Shown piece by piece: positions 11,963 to 24,100 of a stretch of DNA of 64,000 nucleotides; within the stretch, counting starts at the first letter, position 1, and each line of letters begins with the position of its first letter. The notes under the pieces were generated by a model. The model was not told the origin of the DNA and made no database searches. It saw nothing but the letters and a program-made list of their open reading frames with translations. A program made the translations under genes and the position numbers. This DNA is from Strix aluco (Eukaryota; Chordata; Aves; Strigiformes; Strigidae): the NCBI RefSeq assembly GCF_031877795.1, contig NC_133954.1, positions 9,763,466 through 9,827,465 of the forward strand. Reading direction: 5' to 3'.

Positions 11963-13085
11963 GGAGCGGCCGCCGCTCTCCGCTGGAGACAGGACTCGTC
12001 CTGGCCGTGCCATGGCCGCTCTCCCCCACCAGCTGCCCTGGGAACCTGCCCCTGCCCCCCCCCAGCCCTATGGGGGGGCATATTTTGATTTTTTTTCCCC
12101 CTATTACTTAACTGAGGGTTTTTTGATGTGTTCCTCCTGGGCAGGAAAACTCACCAACCCCCAGCTAATAAACCCAGGCAAGAAGGTGGGAAACACCCAC
12201 ATTCTTGGGAGCCTCGATCCCCCCCAGGGACGGCAGCACCCACGTTTCCACGCGCCGCCCGTCCCCTCGCGCGCCCCGGCTCTGCAGATGATCCCTCTGC
12301 CGTGGAGCGGGGCCGGGGGCGCCAGGGCCAGACCCCGCGCTCAGCTCCTGCGAGGGGCCGGGGCAGCCCCTTCGGCCTCAGCCAGCGACTGCACGTCCCG
12401 CTCCGGCCTCCTCGCCTGCCCGTGCTGGGGCTGCAGGCGGGGGGGCTCCCCCTCCACTTCTGCTGCAGCATTTTGTAGTTTAGGGTTGGGTTTGGTTTCT
12501 TTTTTTATATACATGTATAAAATTCTTTAAATGAGAGGAGAAATGGAGAAACCTTCCATGCCGGTCCCTGCTGCTGGCACAGCCCCTGCTCCCCGCTGCC
12601 ATCCTCCCCGGGACAAGAGGCTGGAGGGGGCTCTGGTTCCCAGGGCAAAACCCTGACACCCCTCAGGCATCTGCCGTCCCAGAAAGCCTGCCCCCCCCCC
12701 CCCCGCCCCCCGCCCCGAGGCAGCGGGGATGGGACCTGGCAAACCCCTTGTCAGCCGGGAGAAGGAAAACAGAAAACCTCTCCCACCCAGGCCCTCAGGG
12801 AGCAGCATCGTCCCCATCCGCATCCTCCCGCCCCTGCAGCGACAGCCCTCAGTTGATTAAAAAAAATCAGCCCAGTTTTATTTTGATGCAGCTACTTAAC
12901 TCGGCGCTCTCAGGTTTGCCAGTTGTGACCAGCTCGGCTCCATCGCCTCCCGCCAGCTCCAAAAGCTTCTGCGTAGTTTGTCTTGCAGAGACGAAAGAAA
13001 CGCGAGAACGGTGCAAAGGTCCCAGCGAACCCCTCCAACGCCGACTCCGACCTTGCACCAAATAAATAATTTCTACTGGTTTCCA
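11963..13085 (+). other. FKBP10: FKBP10 3' UTR with two poly(A) signals
   Basis: After the TGA there are canonical AATAAA signals at 12167-12172 and 13061-13066, so a short (about 0.2 kb) and a long (about 1.1 kb) 3' UTR are both possible. The segment includes a C run near 12691-12710. No open frame here is convincing. Confidence 0.65.
12877..12882 (-). terminator. NT5C3B: Distal poly(A) signal candidate for NT5C3B
   Basis: The minus strand reads AATAAA (tttatt on plus). A nearer signal for the same gene lies at 13419-13424. If this distal one is used, the NT5C3B transcript would overlap the long FKBP10 transcript by about 200 bases. Confidence 0.35.
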
Positions 13086-13399
13086 AGGAGTTTGCCTCCG
13101 TGTCAGGTTACTTCACCATGAAACATTCCGGCGTGTCCGGGCAGCGGCGCAGACAAGGCTCGCCAAGCCCGGCGGCGCGGGGCCCAGGGGGATCGGGGGC
13201 TCCAGCACCGCCTGGGTTGGGCTGGAGGGAGAGACCCCAAAACCCCGCTCCCAGGCCCCCCCAGCAGAGACGGGTCGTGCTTCAGCTCCAGCGCCGAGCG
13301 CCCGGGGCCGAGCTGGAGCTGGGGAGCGGGGCTCAGCTGCCGGCGTCAGCCCCGGGAGGAGGGCGGCTCCTCAGAGCCGGGTACAAACCACCCGCTTTG

Positions 13400-14656
13400 C
13401 CCAGCTTTAGCCAACGTTTTTATTTCAACAAGGAGCAGGGAGCCCCCACTTTCAGAAGTCACATTGACTCATCCATCACGTGGAGGGCAGCGAGGGCTGA
13501 ACGCGGAGCAGCCCGGAGCTCACCGCCGCGTCCAAAGGTGGCAGGGCAGCGGCTGCCGACCTGTGCTGGGCCACCGGGCAACAATAACGGCCCCGAGGAG
13601 CCACGTCAGGGCTCACCCTGCACCAGCCCGGGCTGCTGCCGCCACCGGAGCAGGGAGGGGGAAGCAGAGTCCCACGTAAGGGGCTGAGTCTGCCCCGTGC
13701 TGAGTCAGGGCCGTCACGGCGTTCCTCCTTACGTTACCAGAGGTTACACAGGAATGTGAACTAAGCCCAGGATCAGCCCAGCGGTTTAAGACAGAAGCAC
13801 GGTTAGCTAAAATATTCCTTAAAAACCAAAGTGCTGCCGTTGGCTTCTCCTCCCCCGTCCACACCCACGGGCTGCAAACACGCCGCTCCCAGCACCCAGC
13901 CCGCTGCCACCCAAACGCCCCAGCCCAGCCCTCGGCGGACAAATGGACTTCGTGCTCCGTGCAGCAGCGTCAGACGAGCTCCACGGGCCTGCAGGGACGA
14001 CTGGAAAAGCCGTTTTTACAGCAAAAGCTGTGACGGAGCAAAAGGGACGGCAGGGCTGGGGCCCGGGGGCCAGGGCGCCGCAGGGCTGCTGCGGGGGACG
14101 CGGGGCTGGGAGATGCCAGCCCGTCCCTGGGTGGCACCACCAGAGCTCAGCCTGGGCACTCTGAAGCCCACAAAACAGGACAAGAGAGAGACTTGTTTTC
14201 TTAGACAGGAACACAGTAAAACTAAAACTAAAACTTCCATCTAAACCAGGTCTGTCCTCAAGCCACAGCAAACGATCTCCATTTCTGCGCTCGGCTGCTG
14301 AAGCACAGAACATGAAATGGTTTGTTGTGGCTTCAGGCGCTGGCTGGGATGGAGACTGAGCAGGAGGATGGAGACCGAGGGGGATGAGACCGAGCGGGAA
14401 GCAGAAGAGCTGGGCACAGGTGGGATAAGGGGAGGGGAGAAGCCTCCTCTGCCTCAGCCCTCCTGCTCCAGGGCTGACCGAAGCGGGTTAGTGGGGTCGG
14501 GGTGTCACAGCACACGAGAGCCGGGGCAGGGAGCCCGCCCAGCGTCAGGATGGAGCCCAGCAGGTGCCGGGAGATCCGCTCCAGCTTTGTCAAGGGAAGG
14601 ACGGGCGCTGCCCGGGGCCGGGCTGAGGGGCTGGAGCTGGGACGCGCCTTCCCAGC
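13400..14656 (-). other. NT5C3B: NT5C3B 3' UTR
   Basis: This segment runs from the TGA of NT5C3B to a minus-strand AATAAA at 13419-13424. It is about 1.25 kb of non-coding, moderately GC-rich sequence without a recognisable element. Confidence 0.6.
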
Positions 14657-17600
14657 TCACGTCTTGATAAGGATGTACCGGAGAATCCCATTGACCACAT
14701 CCAGCGTCTCGTCGCTCTCCAGCACGATGTCGTAGGCATCCAGGTACTTCCCCCTCCGCTCTTCCACCTGCAGCACGGGACGGGGTGGAGAGGAGAAGGC
14801 CCCAGAAAGAGGAGAGGGTGGAGAGGGCGCCAGAGAGAGGAGAGGACTGTAAACACCAGCAGCCGAGAATGATGCTGCTGCACCCACAGTCCTTGCACCT
14901 CTCGATGCTACTGAAAAAAGGGTCAGTAACCACCCTGACAACGCCCCAGCGCCCCCTGACACCCCCCGGCTCCCTCCGCACACCCCACGGGAGCTCCTAT
15001 GAATCTCTTGTGCCCCCCAAATCACTTGGGCGGCCGCCTGCCCCTCTGTGCTGCCCCCGAGGCTTCCCAGCGCTGGCAGGGGAGCAGGACGGCTGCTTCT
15101 CACACCCACCTTGTCATTGAGAAAGCCAATCTTGAGGATGTTCTCCACGCTGGGAACGCCGTCTGCCATGGTCAGATCACCCATGGAGTCCCCCAGCAGG
15201 ATGATGCTCGTCCTAGTGCTCAGCTGCTGGAAATACTCCGTACCCTGCAGGACGCTGTTGTTCTTGTTGTAGGTGTGGATGAGAGGTCCCTTGAAACGCC
15301 TGAGGACTCCCTGTGCAAACAGGACAGACAAACCGATCCCGTGGCAAACCCTCCACTGCGCCGCAGCCTCAGGACCCTTTCTGGAATGGGCAAACAGGGG
15401 GGAATGCTCACAGGGCCCCAGCTCTCATCTCAGAGACACCCCCAAGGAGTCTGGAAACCCAGCAGCCACAAAACACCTGGAGAGAGTCCCCAGGAGTCCC
15501 CTTTTGCGGGGCAAGCCCTTCCCAGATGGTGAGAACAAACCCCAAAGATCCTGGAGACCTCAGCCGGGGCTCTGCGCTGCCCTGGAGCTGGTCAGGGGCC
15601 ACGGAAAGCCGCAGTCGGGGGAGCCGCAGGGCAGAGCAGAGCCCTTGCAGAAGGCAGGACTGTCACGCTGTCCCACGCTCCCCCCAGGACTGCCTGTCCC
15701 GACACACCACCCGTGGGAACAGAGAGCTTCATTGTAAGAGACGTGCAACTGTCTAATGTGCGTTGGGACTTTTCAGGCTTTAGTACATCAACAAAAGCCT
15801 TCCAAGCCGCTCCAGAGGACATCTGGCCTTCCCATGGGAGAGCCCTCTGTGGTCAGTTAACCCCGTCCTCACCCTGCCCCAGGACGGAGCGCACGGCGCT
15901 GGACACGGAGACGACAGCGCCCTTTCTGCCACCAAAAAGCAAGTTTGAAAGGGGAAGAGTCCCTGAGATGGCGAGCAGATGCTCGGCTGTTCCCGCGCTC
16001 TGCCTGCCCACCTCGTCTGTCCTCCGCTCACTCTCACTGCTGCTCCAGCCCGGGTGAGGACAGGGAACCGCTAACGCCCCAGTGCTGCTGCTCAGGGGGC
16101 TGCAGGTTGCAATCCCTGAAGGCAACTGGGGGGAGGCCACGACCAGCCTCCAGAGCCCTCTGTGACCCAGCAAGGCGTCAGCTCCAGCTCCAGGGATCAA
16201 ATACTTAGAAACATTAACAGGCGGATTTTAACCCAGCGGTGTCTCAGATGCGTTGCAGCCCCCAGTTCCAGTCAAACAACTCTCCCCTCCGCCAGCTCAC
16301 CACACGCACGTGCCGCGGAAACTCACGTTATCATCGAAGTCCATGTAGTTGGACACCACGTTGACGTTGGAGTAGAAGACGTTGGCCTGGCGGATAATCT
16401 CTTCGAGGATGTCACCGACGCCGGCAGAGAAGATGAACAGGGGGACGTTGTACTTGTGCAGCTGATCAAACATCTCATTGAATCCATCCCTAGAGCAGAC
16501 GTGCCCATTACACAGCATTGTACCACCACCTCCCAGCTCGCAGCGCGGTGCCGGGCGGAGGCTCTCGCGTTTCTGGCCAGGCCGCCCCAAACAGGCGCGA
16601 GCTCTGCAAAGAGCACGAGCGTTTTGTGGCACCAGCGTTTCCGTGGCGCTCTCTGTGTGAGCACAGGGGGTGCAGCAGAACCCCAGACCCCTCCTGGGAG
16701 CAGCGACCCAGCAGGGAGCTGCACGGGACCATGCAGCACACAAACAATTCGCGCAGCATCTCCCGGTCGCATCCAGCTTCTCCCGGGGCACAAGGTGCAG
16801 CGTGTGCTGAGTGCGGGGGCTGCCAGCCCCCCCCAGAAACCCTTCTCAGAGACGTGCAGCAGGTCGGGCTGGTTGTGAGGACGATCAGACAAATTGTGTT
16901 TCACTCTCAGTCTGCCAGGACACAATTTCTGTGCAGAAGGGGAACCTGGGCTCATGAAAACCCGGACGTATGGTACCATCTCCTCTCTGACACCGGCAGC
17001 TCGTTCAAACCAAGGCTCCCTGAGCCAGTTTTAGGCCCATCGCTGCCTAGGCCAGCTTTAACAGCAAGTTTTAGCCCAACGTTTTTGTGCTGTGGATGAA
17101 ATTTGATGCTGAGCCAAGGGCCTGGATAAGGCCCAGCAGTTACAGCACATGGAGAGAACAATCTCTCCTGGAAGAGGGGAGCTGCGTGCTGCCCCCCGGC
17201 CCTGCCCTGCGAAGAGGGAGCTCTGCCCGTCGCCCGTCCCCTCGGCTGCTCCTGGCCAAGAGGCGACAGAAGCGGTTTCTGAGCAGGAAGGAGCCAGCTG
17301 TGATGGGAGCAGCCGGCAGCCAGGGAGCGAGCTCAGGCCGCGGCTCGTGGCGCTGACCTTTGGCTCTTCCATGATTCGAGCTCGGCCCCAGGAAGGGAGA
17401 TTTGCATCTGCCGCGCTGTGGAGACTGCGCACGGAGCAGGGTGAAAGCAGAGACCTGACCTGCACGGCAGCAGCCGAACCCCGAGCCCGTACCTCAGCAT
17501 CACCTCCGACTCTCTGACGATCTGGGCTATGTCACCCTTCTGGATCTTCTGCTGCGAGAGCAGCTCGTGGGCCCGGGTCCACCTAGGGAGAGGCAGCAGA

Positions 17601-20135
17601 GTGAGCTTCGGGGGCAGCAACCTTAAGGCAGTCAGAAAAATAACAACTAAAACTTCCCGGTATTGCCGCCAGGCCTAGAGACAGTTCAAGCCTCTGTCTT
17701 GGAGTCCAGGACAAGGTCAAGCTCATCCCCTACAAGCACTCACCACTCCACCATGAGGGGACGTTTCTCTTCCAGGGTCCGGTTGGGATCGATTTCAATG
17801 GGGTAGTAATGGTGCAGCAGATCCTTCAGCTGGAGCGTCGTACCGATGGAAAAAGAACAGAGTGAGCATCACTTCTAACGAGACCGTAAACAACAACAAA
17901 AAAGCGTTTCTAAATTCCTCCAAAGCATCACACTTCCTAAGGAAAAACACAACCCAAACCCTTTCACTGAGCAACTTCACTCTGAGCAGCTCTGGGGATC
18001 TCGGAAGCGTTAAACCCCCCCGGCAGCCCGGTGGCTCCCACCCTGCTTCAAATACTGCGCGTGCGGATGCGCCCCCCCCTTCCTCCCCTTATCTGACTGA
18101 CAATGCCCACAGCTGAGCGTGCAAATTAAATTTCCCTTTTTAACTTCTCCTTCCATCACAGCCTGGACACTCGCCCCGCTCTGTCCTGGCAGCGTGGGGA
18201 GCTGTCACACGAGCCAGCACAACTCCTGGCCATGGCTGACAGGGACGAAACACGGCACCAAGCAGCAGCGCCCGGCAAACCAGCACCCACCTTCTTCTTG
18301 CCATCCTCGCTGATAACACGGCTGTTATCGAGGATATCTGTAAAGACAGCAAAACGCCAGCGTTGTAGCCCAGAAACAGAAAAAGGCTTCCCAAAGGCAG
18401 CTCTGCTGCGGCTCCAGCGCCAGCTCTTCCCGAAAACGAGCCGTGTGTGGCACGCTGACCCCAGCACGGGCTCGCCGCGGGGTCCCAGCGCAGCGGCTCC
18501 CACTGCCAACCCGCAGCACGCTCTGGTCATCGGGCTCAGCTGGGGGAGAGCAGCCTCAGCGCCAGCAAGCTGCGGGGTGCAGGTGTCCCAAGGAGGAGCA
18601 GCAAGGCCAGGAGAAGGCCAGGAGAAGGCCAGGAGAAGGCTTCTGCAGCGGGCTGTGGGCTGCCCGGGGACCAGCAGCCGCGGCTGCAAGTGGCCTGGAG
18701 CTGCACCGAGAGGGAAGACGATGGAGAGGTCAGGCTGGGCAAAGGGGGGAGGCAGAGGATAAGAGGAGCCCCAGGGACTGAGAACACAAACACGGAACAC
18801 AAACAGAATTAGCAACAGTAAAAACAACGGCTTCAACTCACTGTGCGAAGTGGGGCAGCGTCTGCCATTGCACCCAAACCTGCTCAGCGTCATGTCGAAG
18901 TCAGAAATGACCTGGGAGGCGAGAGAAGAGCAGATCTGCCCGTGAGCCAGCGCTCTCTGCCTTTGCCAGAGCTGGCCAGGGGTGCTGCCGCCCGCGGGGG
19001 GGCAAACCCGGCACCGGCACGGCTCAGCTGAGGGTGCCGACCCGCAGCGGGGCCCAGCAGCGACCAGGGTTGAGGCTGCTGCCAGCCGTGAAGCAGATGT
19101 CCTCGGCTGAGAGGGCCAGAACCCCTCCCACTCTTATCAGCACCAAATGGCTTAATCCTGCTGACTTATTGCCATGGGTGGAGGGGGGTGTCTGGGGGCT
19201 GGCTCATATTTATAGCTTGCATAACAGGGAAGAAAAAGGCCCATTTGGGAAGAGCCACCAGCCTGGGCCTCAACAGGAAAAATAGCCCGGTCCCCCCTCT
19301 CGCCTGGGGCTTCTCCCCCCTCTCGCCTGGGGCTTCTCCCTCTGCGGCTGCAAAACGTGCAGAAGGAGCTGCCCTGCCCGTGGGTCGGGAGCAGCCAGGC
19401 CACGGCCGGGGAGGCCGAGGAAGGGGGGTGCAGCTGAGGACAAGGACCGAGCGCCCCACCCCAGCCAGAGCCAAACTGGGCCGGTACCTGCAGCTTGTTC
19501 ATCCCCTGCTCCTTGATGGCGCGGATGATCCCCAGCACCCGCTCCGGCTGCTGGATGCGGACCGTGGCTTTCTCCAGCTCCGGCACCTGCGGGCAGAGAC
19601 CCCCGGTCCAGTGACACCCCCCCGTCCAGTGACACACCCCATCCAGTGACACCCCCCCCGTCCAGTGACACCCCCCCCGTCCAGTGACACCCCCCCTGTC
19701 CAGTGACACCCCCCCGATCGCACGCAGCTCCTGGGGGGCCGATGCCGTCCAGCCCCCCCCGTGCTCCCTGTCGCGGCCGTGTTGCTCATCTCCCCCCAGC
19801 CCAGGGCCACGCTCCCGAGCCCTGCTCCCCCCCAGGGACCCTCCTACCCGCAGCCCTGCTCCCCCCAAGGACCCTGCTCCCCCCCAGCCCTGTTCCCCCT
19901 CCGGGGACGCTGCTCCCCCCCAGCCCTTTGCCCCCCACCGCCCGCTGCTTCCCCAGCCCGGGCTCCCGCGACGCCCCTCCGCCGCCCGGCCTCGGCTCCC
20001 CGCAGCCCCCGGCTCCCCGCAGCCCCCGGCTCCTCGCAGCCCCCGGCTCCTCGCAGCCCCCGGCCCCCCGCAGACCCCAGCCCCGCAGCCCCCGGCCCCC
20101 CGCAGCCCCCGGCCCCGCAGCCCCGCTCTCACCAT
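14657..20135 (-). CDS. NT5C3B: NT5C3B, 7-methylguanosine monophosphate 5'-nucleotidase (HAD superfamily)
   Basis: Nine exons give 289 residues (human about 300): 20133-20135 (ATG only), 19488-19586, 18842-18911, 18291-18337, 17744-17829, 17493-17582, 16327-16489, 15110-15310, 14657-14767. HAD motif I is ISDFDMTLS near residue 36-44, with the nucleophile and acid aspartates. Motif II is [13 protein letters not shown], and the Mg-binding motif is [14 protein letters not shown]. There is no signal peptide, consistent with a cytosolic enzyme. The family (cytosolic 5'-nucleotidase III-like) is known to dephosphorylate m7GMP and CMP, clearing cap breakdown products. NT5C3A is the main alternative, but the position between FKBP10 and KLHL10 fixes the B paralogue. 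The start codon is the last triplet of exon 1, directly followed by GTGAGA. Introns 1 and 2 hold minisatellites; the others are unremarkable. Confidence 0.95.
18605..18637. repeat. 11-bp tandem repeat, three copies
   Basis: Three exact copies of ggccaggagaa lie in NT5C3B intron 3. Confidence 0.8.
19291..19336. repeat. 23-bp tandem duplication
   Basis: Two identical 23-base units beginning tcccccctctcgcctgg lie in NT5C3B intron 2. Their identity suggests a recent duplication, or assembly slippage in GC-rich sequence. Confidence 0.8.
19604..19717. repeat. 18-19-bp minisatellite, six copies
   Basis: The phrase tccagtgacacccccc recurs with starts at 19607, 19625, 19642, 19661, 19680 and 19699. 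It begins about 20 bases upstream of NT5C3B exon 2, inside intron 1, so the array abuts the 3' splice-site region. Confidence 0.9.
19990..20125. repeat. 17-bp minisatellite, about eight copies
   Basis: Copies of ggctccccgcagccccc with C/T variation lie end to end, finishing within about 10 bases of the exon 1 donor of NT5C3B. It is one edge of the NT5C3B CpG island. Confidence 0.85.
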
Positions 20136-21133
20136 CGCTCCGCTCCGCGCCGGGCCGGGCCGAGCCGCGCCGGGGCCGCGCAGCCGCGGGGAGGAGCCGC
20201 CGTGGGGGCGGTGCCGGGGCCGGAGCGGGGCCGGGGGGTGCCCGGGGGGTGCCCGGGGCCGGAGCAGAGGTGCCCGGGGGCGCCCGGGGGGTGCCGAGGG
20301 GTGCCCGGGGCTGCGCCTCCGCCCCGCGCCCGAAGCGGCTCCGGCCGGTACCGGCAGTTGCGTTTCTCCGCAACACGCTCCGAGCCAGGAAGGCGAAAGA
20401 GAAAGAAGAGATAAAGATGAAAAAAAAACCAAACCACAGAAGTACATGGCAAGGGCGGTCTTTTTGCCGTCAGGCCTCCCCCAGCGTTACCACAAAACCC
20501 ATTAAACAACTTCACACCGACAGTAACGTGGAAAAGTCCGAGGGGTTCTCCAGCACCGAGCCCCTCGCAGAGCTGCCCCTCGGCACCCGCGGAACCTGCG
20601 GACGCGATGGAGCACAGAGGCCGTTGGCCATGAGTGAAGCCAGCGAGGAGTCAGGATGGGGGTCCCTGTCCCCCCACGCTCCTCTCCTCGGCCCCGAGTG
20701 GCACCTTCCACCCCCCCAAATCAGCAGCGGGGACAGGGTCTGTGTGTCCTCCTCACCGACGCAGCCAGCCTGTGCCTCTGCTTCCTCTGGCGGCACAAGG
20801 GCAGTTGGTGCCTGCGCCTGGGGAGCTTTACACCCGGGCCAAATACCATAAAAAAGTTGCAGGGCAATCTCACAGCTGGTTCTGCTCCGGGCAGCCGTCG
20901 GCAGGGTGTGGGTACAGGGCCCAGCGTAACCAGGGCTGGGGTTAAGCGAAGGCCGAGGGCAGCCATGGAGCGAGGGGCCAGGGGGACCAGGGCCCCATTG
21001 CCTGCGGAGGGGCTCCCCCCACTCTGTGATGTCACTGCGGGGCATAATCCAGAACCACACAGTTTGTGGGGGGCCAGGACAAAGCCCAGGAGCAGCGGAG
21101 GGAGAAGCACCTTCCGCTGCCCCAGGCTGCAAC
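20136..21133. promoter_or_regulatory. Divergent interval between NT5C3B and KLHL10
   Basis: About 1 kb separates the two start codons. The NT5C3B half (20136-20380) is a CpG island with a GC box (tgggggcgg) near 20202-20210. The KLHL10 half has ordinary composition, without an island, as is common for germline-restricted genes. It contains TGATGTCA, a one-mismatch CRE, at 21027-21034, about 100 bases before the KLHL10 ATG. Start sites are not determined. Confidence 0.6.
21027..21034 (+). promoter_or_regulatory. KLHL10: CRE-like site (TGATGTCA) before KLHL10
   Basis: This octamer differs at one base from the CREB/CREM palindrome and lies in the proximal promoter position of KLHL10. Spermatid genes are often driven by CREM through such sites. 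Use here is inferred from position alone. Confidence 0.4.
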
Positions 21134-24100
21134 ATGGGGGACAGGTCGGCGCCCGCCGGCGCTTCGTCCTCACACGTGGAGTGGTACGTAAGTCCCCTGT
21201 CTTCCAGAGTCTTCAGCGAGCTTTGCCAGGAAGGGAAACTCTGTGATGTGATCATCAGCGTCGGTGGTGTTGAATTCCAGGCTCACAAGGTCATCCTGTG
21301 TAGCTGCAGCCACTATTTCAGGTCAGTGTTTGAAACAAGAGGGGATGGGATAAACAAACAGTATTTCCTCGTCTGGGACACTCTGCCTGGGTGTATCTCC
21401 AGGGCTTCCATCGGCATAAAACTCTCATCCAGCAGTTCCCATAGTCCTGGTACCTCCACGGACACCAGAATTAATCCACCAGCCGGTATCTAACAGCAGC
21501 TCTGGCCGTGGTGTCTGACAGACCCCCAGCTGCCTGCCGGGCTGGGAGCGTGGCCAGCCCGGCTCACCTGCCCTCGGGAGGGAGGTTTCCCTCCCCACAC
21601 ACCGTTACTCTCTGATATTCTTGTTGAAGCAAGGTGACCACTCGCCCTGTTGCTCTCTGTCCATAGCCAGAGGCTGTGGCTCCTTTTTAAAACAACCAGC
21701 TAGTAAAACATTAATTAATAGACAACACGGCCTCCCAGCACGGCTACTGCCAAATTGATGCCCAGGAAGAAGGCACAAGGGTAACGGGGTCAGGGTTTAA
21801 CACAGCACAGCTGGTTTTTCCCCCAGCACTGCTTTGTTTTTTTCAGGGTTTTGTTTACCAGCAGCTGGAGCGATGAGGAGAAAAGAGTGTATAAAATCCC
21901 CGGCATTTCACCTGAAATGATGAGGCTCGTTATTGAGTACGCCTACAGCGGGACGGTACCGATCACAGCTGACAGCGTGGAAGGTTTGCTGGTGGCAGCA
22001 GACCAGTTCAACATTATGGGCATCGTCACGGTGTGCTGTGAGTTCTTAAAATCCCAACTCTGCTTGGAAAATTGTGTCAGCATCTACAGACTCACAGATT
22101 GTTACTACTGTCCCGACCTGCGAGAGGCAGCCTCCATGTTCATCCTCCATCACTTCGCGGAGATGACCAAGGTGTCTACAGAGTTCCTGGACCTCTCTGT
22201 TGACGACATGAAGCACATCATTGAGAAGGACGAGCTCAACGTGACGCAGGAAGAGGCCGTGTTCGAGGCGGTTCTGACATGGATCGCTCACGACCCGCAG
22301 AGCAGGGGGCAGCACGTCGCCGTCTTGCTGGGCAAGGTCAGTGCTGTCCCGGCGCGGGCGGCTCTGGGGCAGGGCCAGGGACACTTTGCTTTTCTTGGAA
22401 GACCTGAGGAAATTGCAGTTTCCTACAGCAGCTCACAAAGCAGCGAGCTTCCAGCCCGTTAGGCTACTGCGACGCTGGGGCACAGGCCAAAGATCCTGCG
22501 CTGGGGTTGGGGCAGACCCTTTAAGTGCACGTTTCCTCATGTTTAGAGCTTGAGTTTAACTGCTCCTCACATCCAGGAAGGGCCAAAGTTCACGTGGGGC
22601 GACGTTATCTCTACATACACCGAGTTTATCAGCATTTGCCTAGACAAGCTACGCTGCACAAACAGCAGCAGGTGTCAGGGCAGTTCCAGCCCGTGTCCGG
22701 GAGAGCCCTGAGCCAAAGCAGTGGCACACTCCCTGCCCTGAAACCCAGTGATTTAACCTCGCACACCCCTTTCTGGGCCGGCTAAAAACTACACCTTTAA
22801 TTCTCTGGTTCTCTAATAAGCTTCAGACAACACCACACCCTGAAAGCAAAGCCGCCCAGCAGTGGAGCTATCCACGAAGGACACCAGGGTGTAAACCATC
22901 TGCATTAATATTCTAACCTCCTTTTTTGCATTTTTCAGGTTCGGCTGGCACTGATGCAGCCAGAATACCTCATGACCAACGTCAAAACGCACGGTTACGT
23001 GAAGGACGATGAGGAGTGCAGAGTTCTGGTCAGAAGCGCGCTGGTAGAAATGTACCACCTCAACGTGCAGGGCCCCCCTCACCCCGATTCCGCCCACCCG
23101 CTCAGTCGGCCCCGCCTGCCCTACGCCATCCTGTTCGCCATCGGAGGCTGGAGCGGGGACAGCCCGATCAACACCGTCGAGACGTACGACACCCGTGCGA
23201 ACCAGTGGGTGGACGTCACATATGAGCAAGAAAGCCCCCTCGCCTACCACAGCACTGCTTATTTACAAGGCTTCATCTACGCCGTCGGAGGGTTTGACGG
23301 CGTGGATCGCTTGAGCAGCGTCAGGCGGTTTGACCCCCTGAAGAAGACGTGGCAGCAGGTCGCGCCCATGCACTCGCAGCGCTGCTTCGTCAGCGTCGCC
23401 GTTCTCAACGACTTCCTCTACGCCATGGGAGGGTTCGACGGACACACGCGCCTCAACACAGCCGAGCGGTACGAGCCGGAGACAAACCAGTGGATGCTGA
23501 TCGCCCCCATGCACGAGCAGAGAAGTGACGCCAGCGCGACCACACTGCGTGAAAAGGTAAACGCTCCGTGAGAGTGTCGGAAGCAGTTGAGGTGGAAGGA
23601 TGGCGAGCGGGACGAGGGTCACAGAGACACCAGCGCGCAGCATTGCGCAGCGAGCAGGCGCCCGTCCTGCCGCGTGGCGCCCATCGAGGTGGGGCGCCCA
23701 CGGAGCTCGGCCTCTGACTGGGCCACGTGCCCAATAAACACAGCTACTGCTCCGAGCTCGTCATCGAGGCAGAAAAAAGGAGCTGTGGGAGCAGGAAAGG
23801 TAACAAATGCTCCCTTTAACGTGATGAATCATTTAAAGCAACGAAGAAGAAAGTTCATATAAACCTTATTCATTAACTCCGAGAGGCAGGAACCGAGGGG
23901 TGCCGCGGAGGTGCTGAAGCTCCCCGACAGCCCACGTGCTGCCCGACAGCACTTTTCCTGGCCACAAGCGAAGTACCATGCCCGCCTGCTTCACACAGTT
24001 CAGGAAATGACCCGTCTAAATCCTGCTGGACAACTCACTGCACTTTTACTGCTTCAAACCCAGGATGACAGGACCATTCCCATTAAAAAAAAAACCAAAC

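Noticed and set aside
19604-20125. Regularly spaced repeats that could suggest a CRISPR array
   Set aside because: Units are 17-19 bp, directly abutting and without unique spacers, in a vertebrate intron. They are minisatellites.
21181-21206. A tiny intron-like stretch in KLHL10 exon 1 (gtacgtaagt ... cttccag, 20-24 bases)
   Set aside because: It is far too short for vertebrate splicing, reads through in frame, and the N-terminus with it retained has the expected length compared with human KLHL10.
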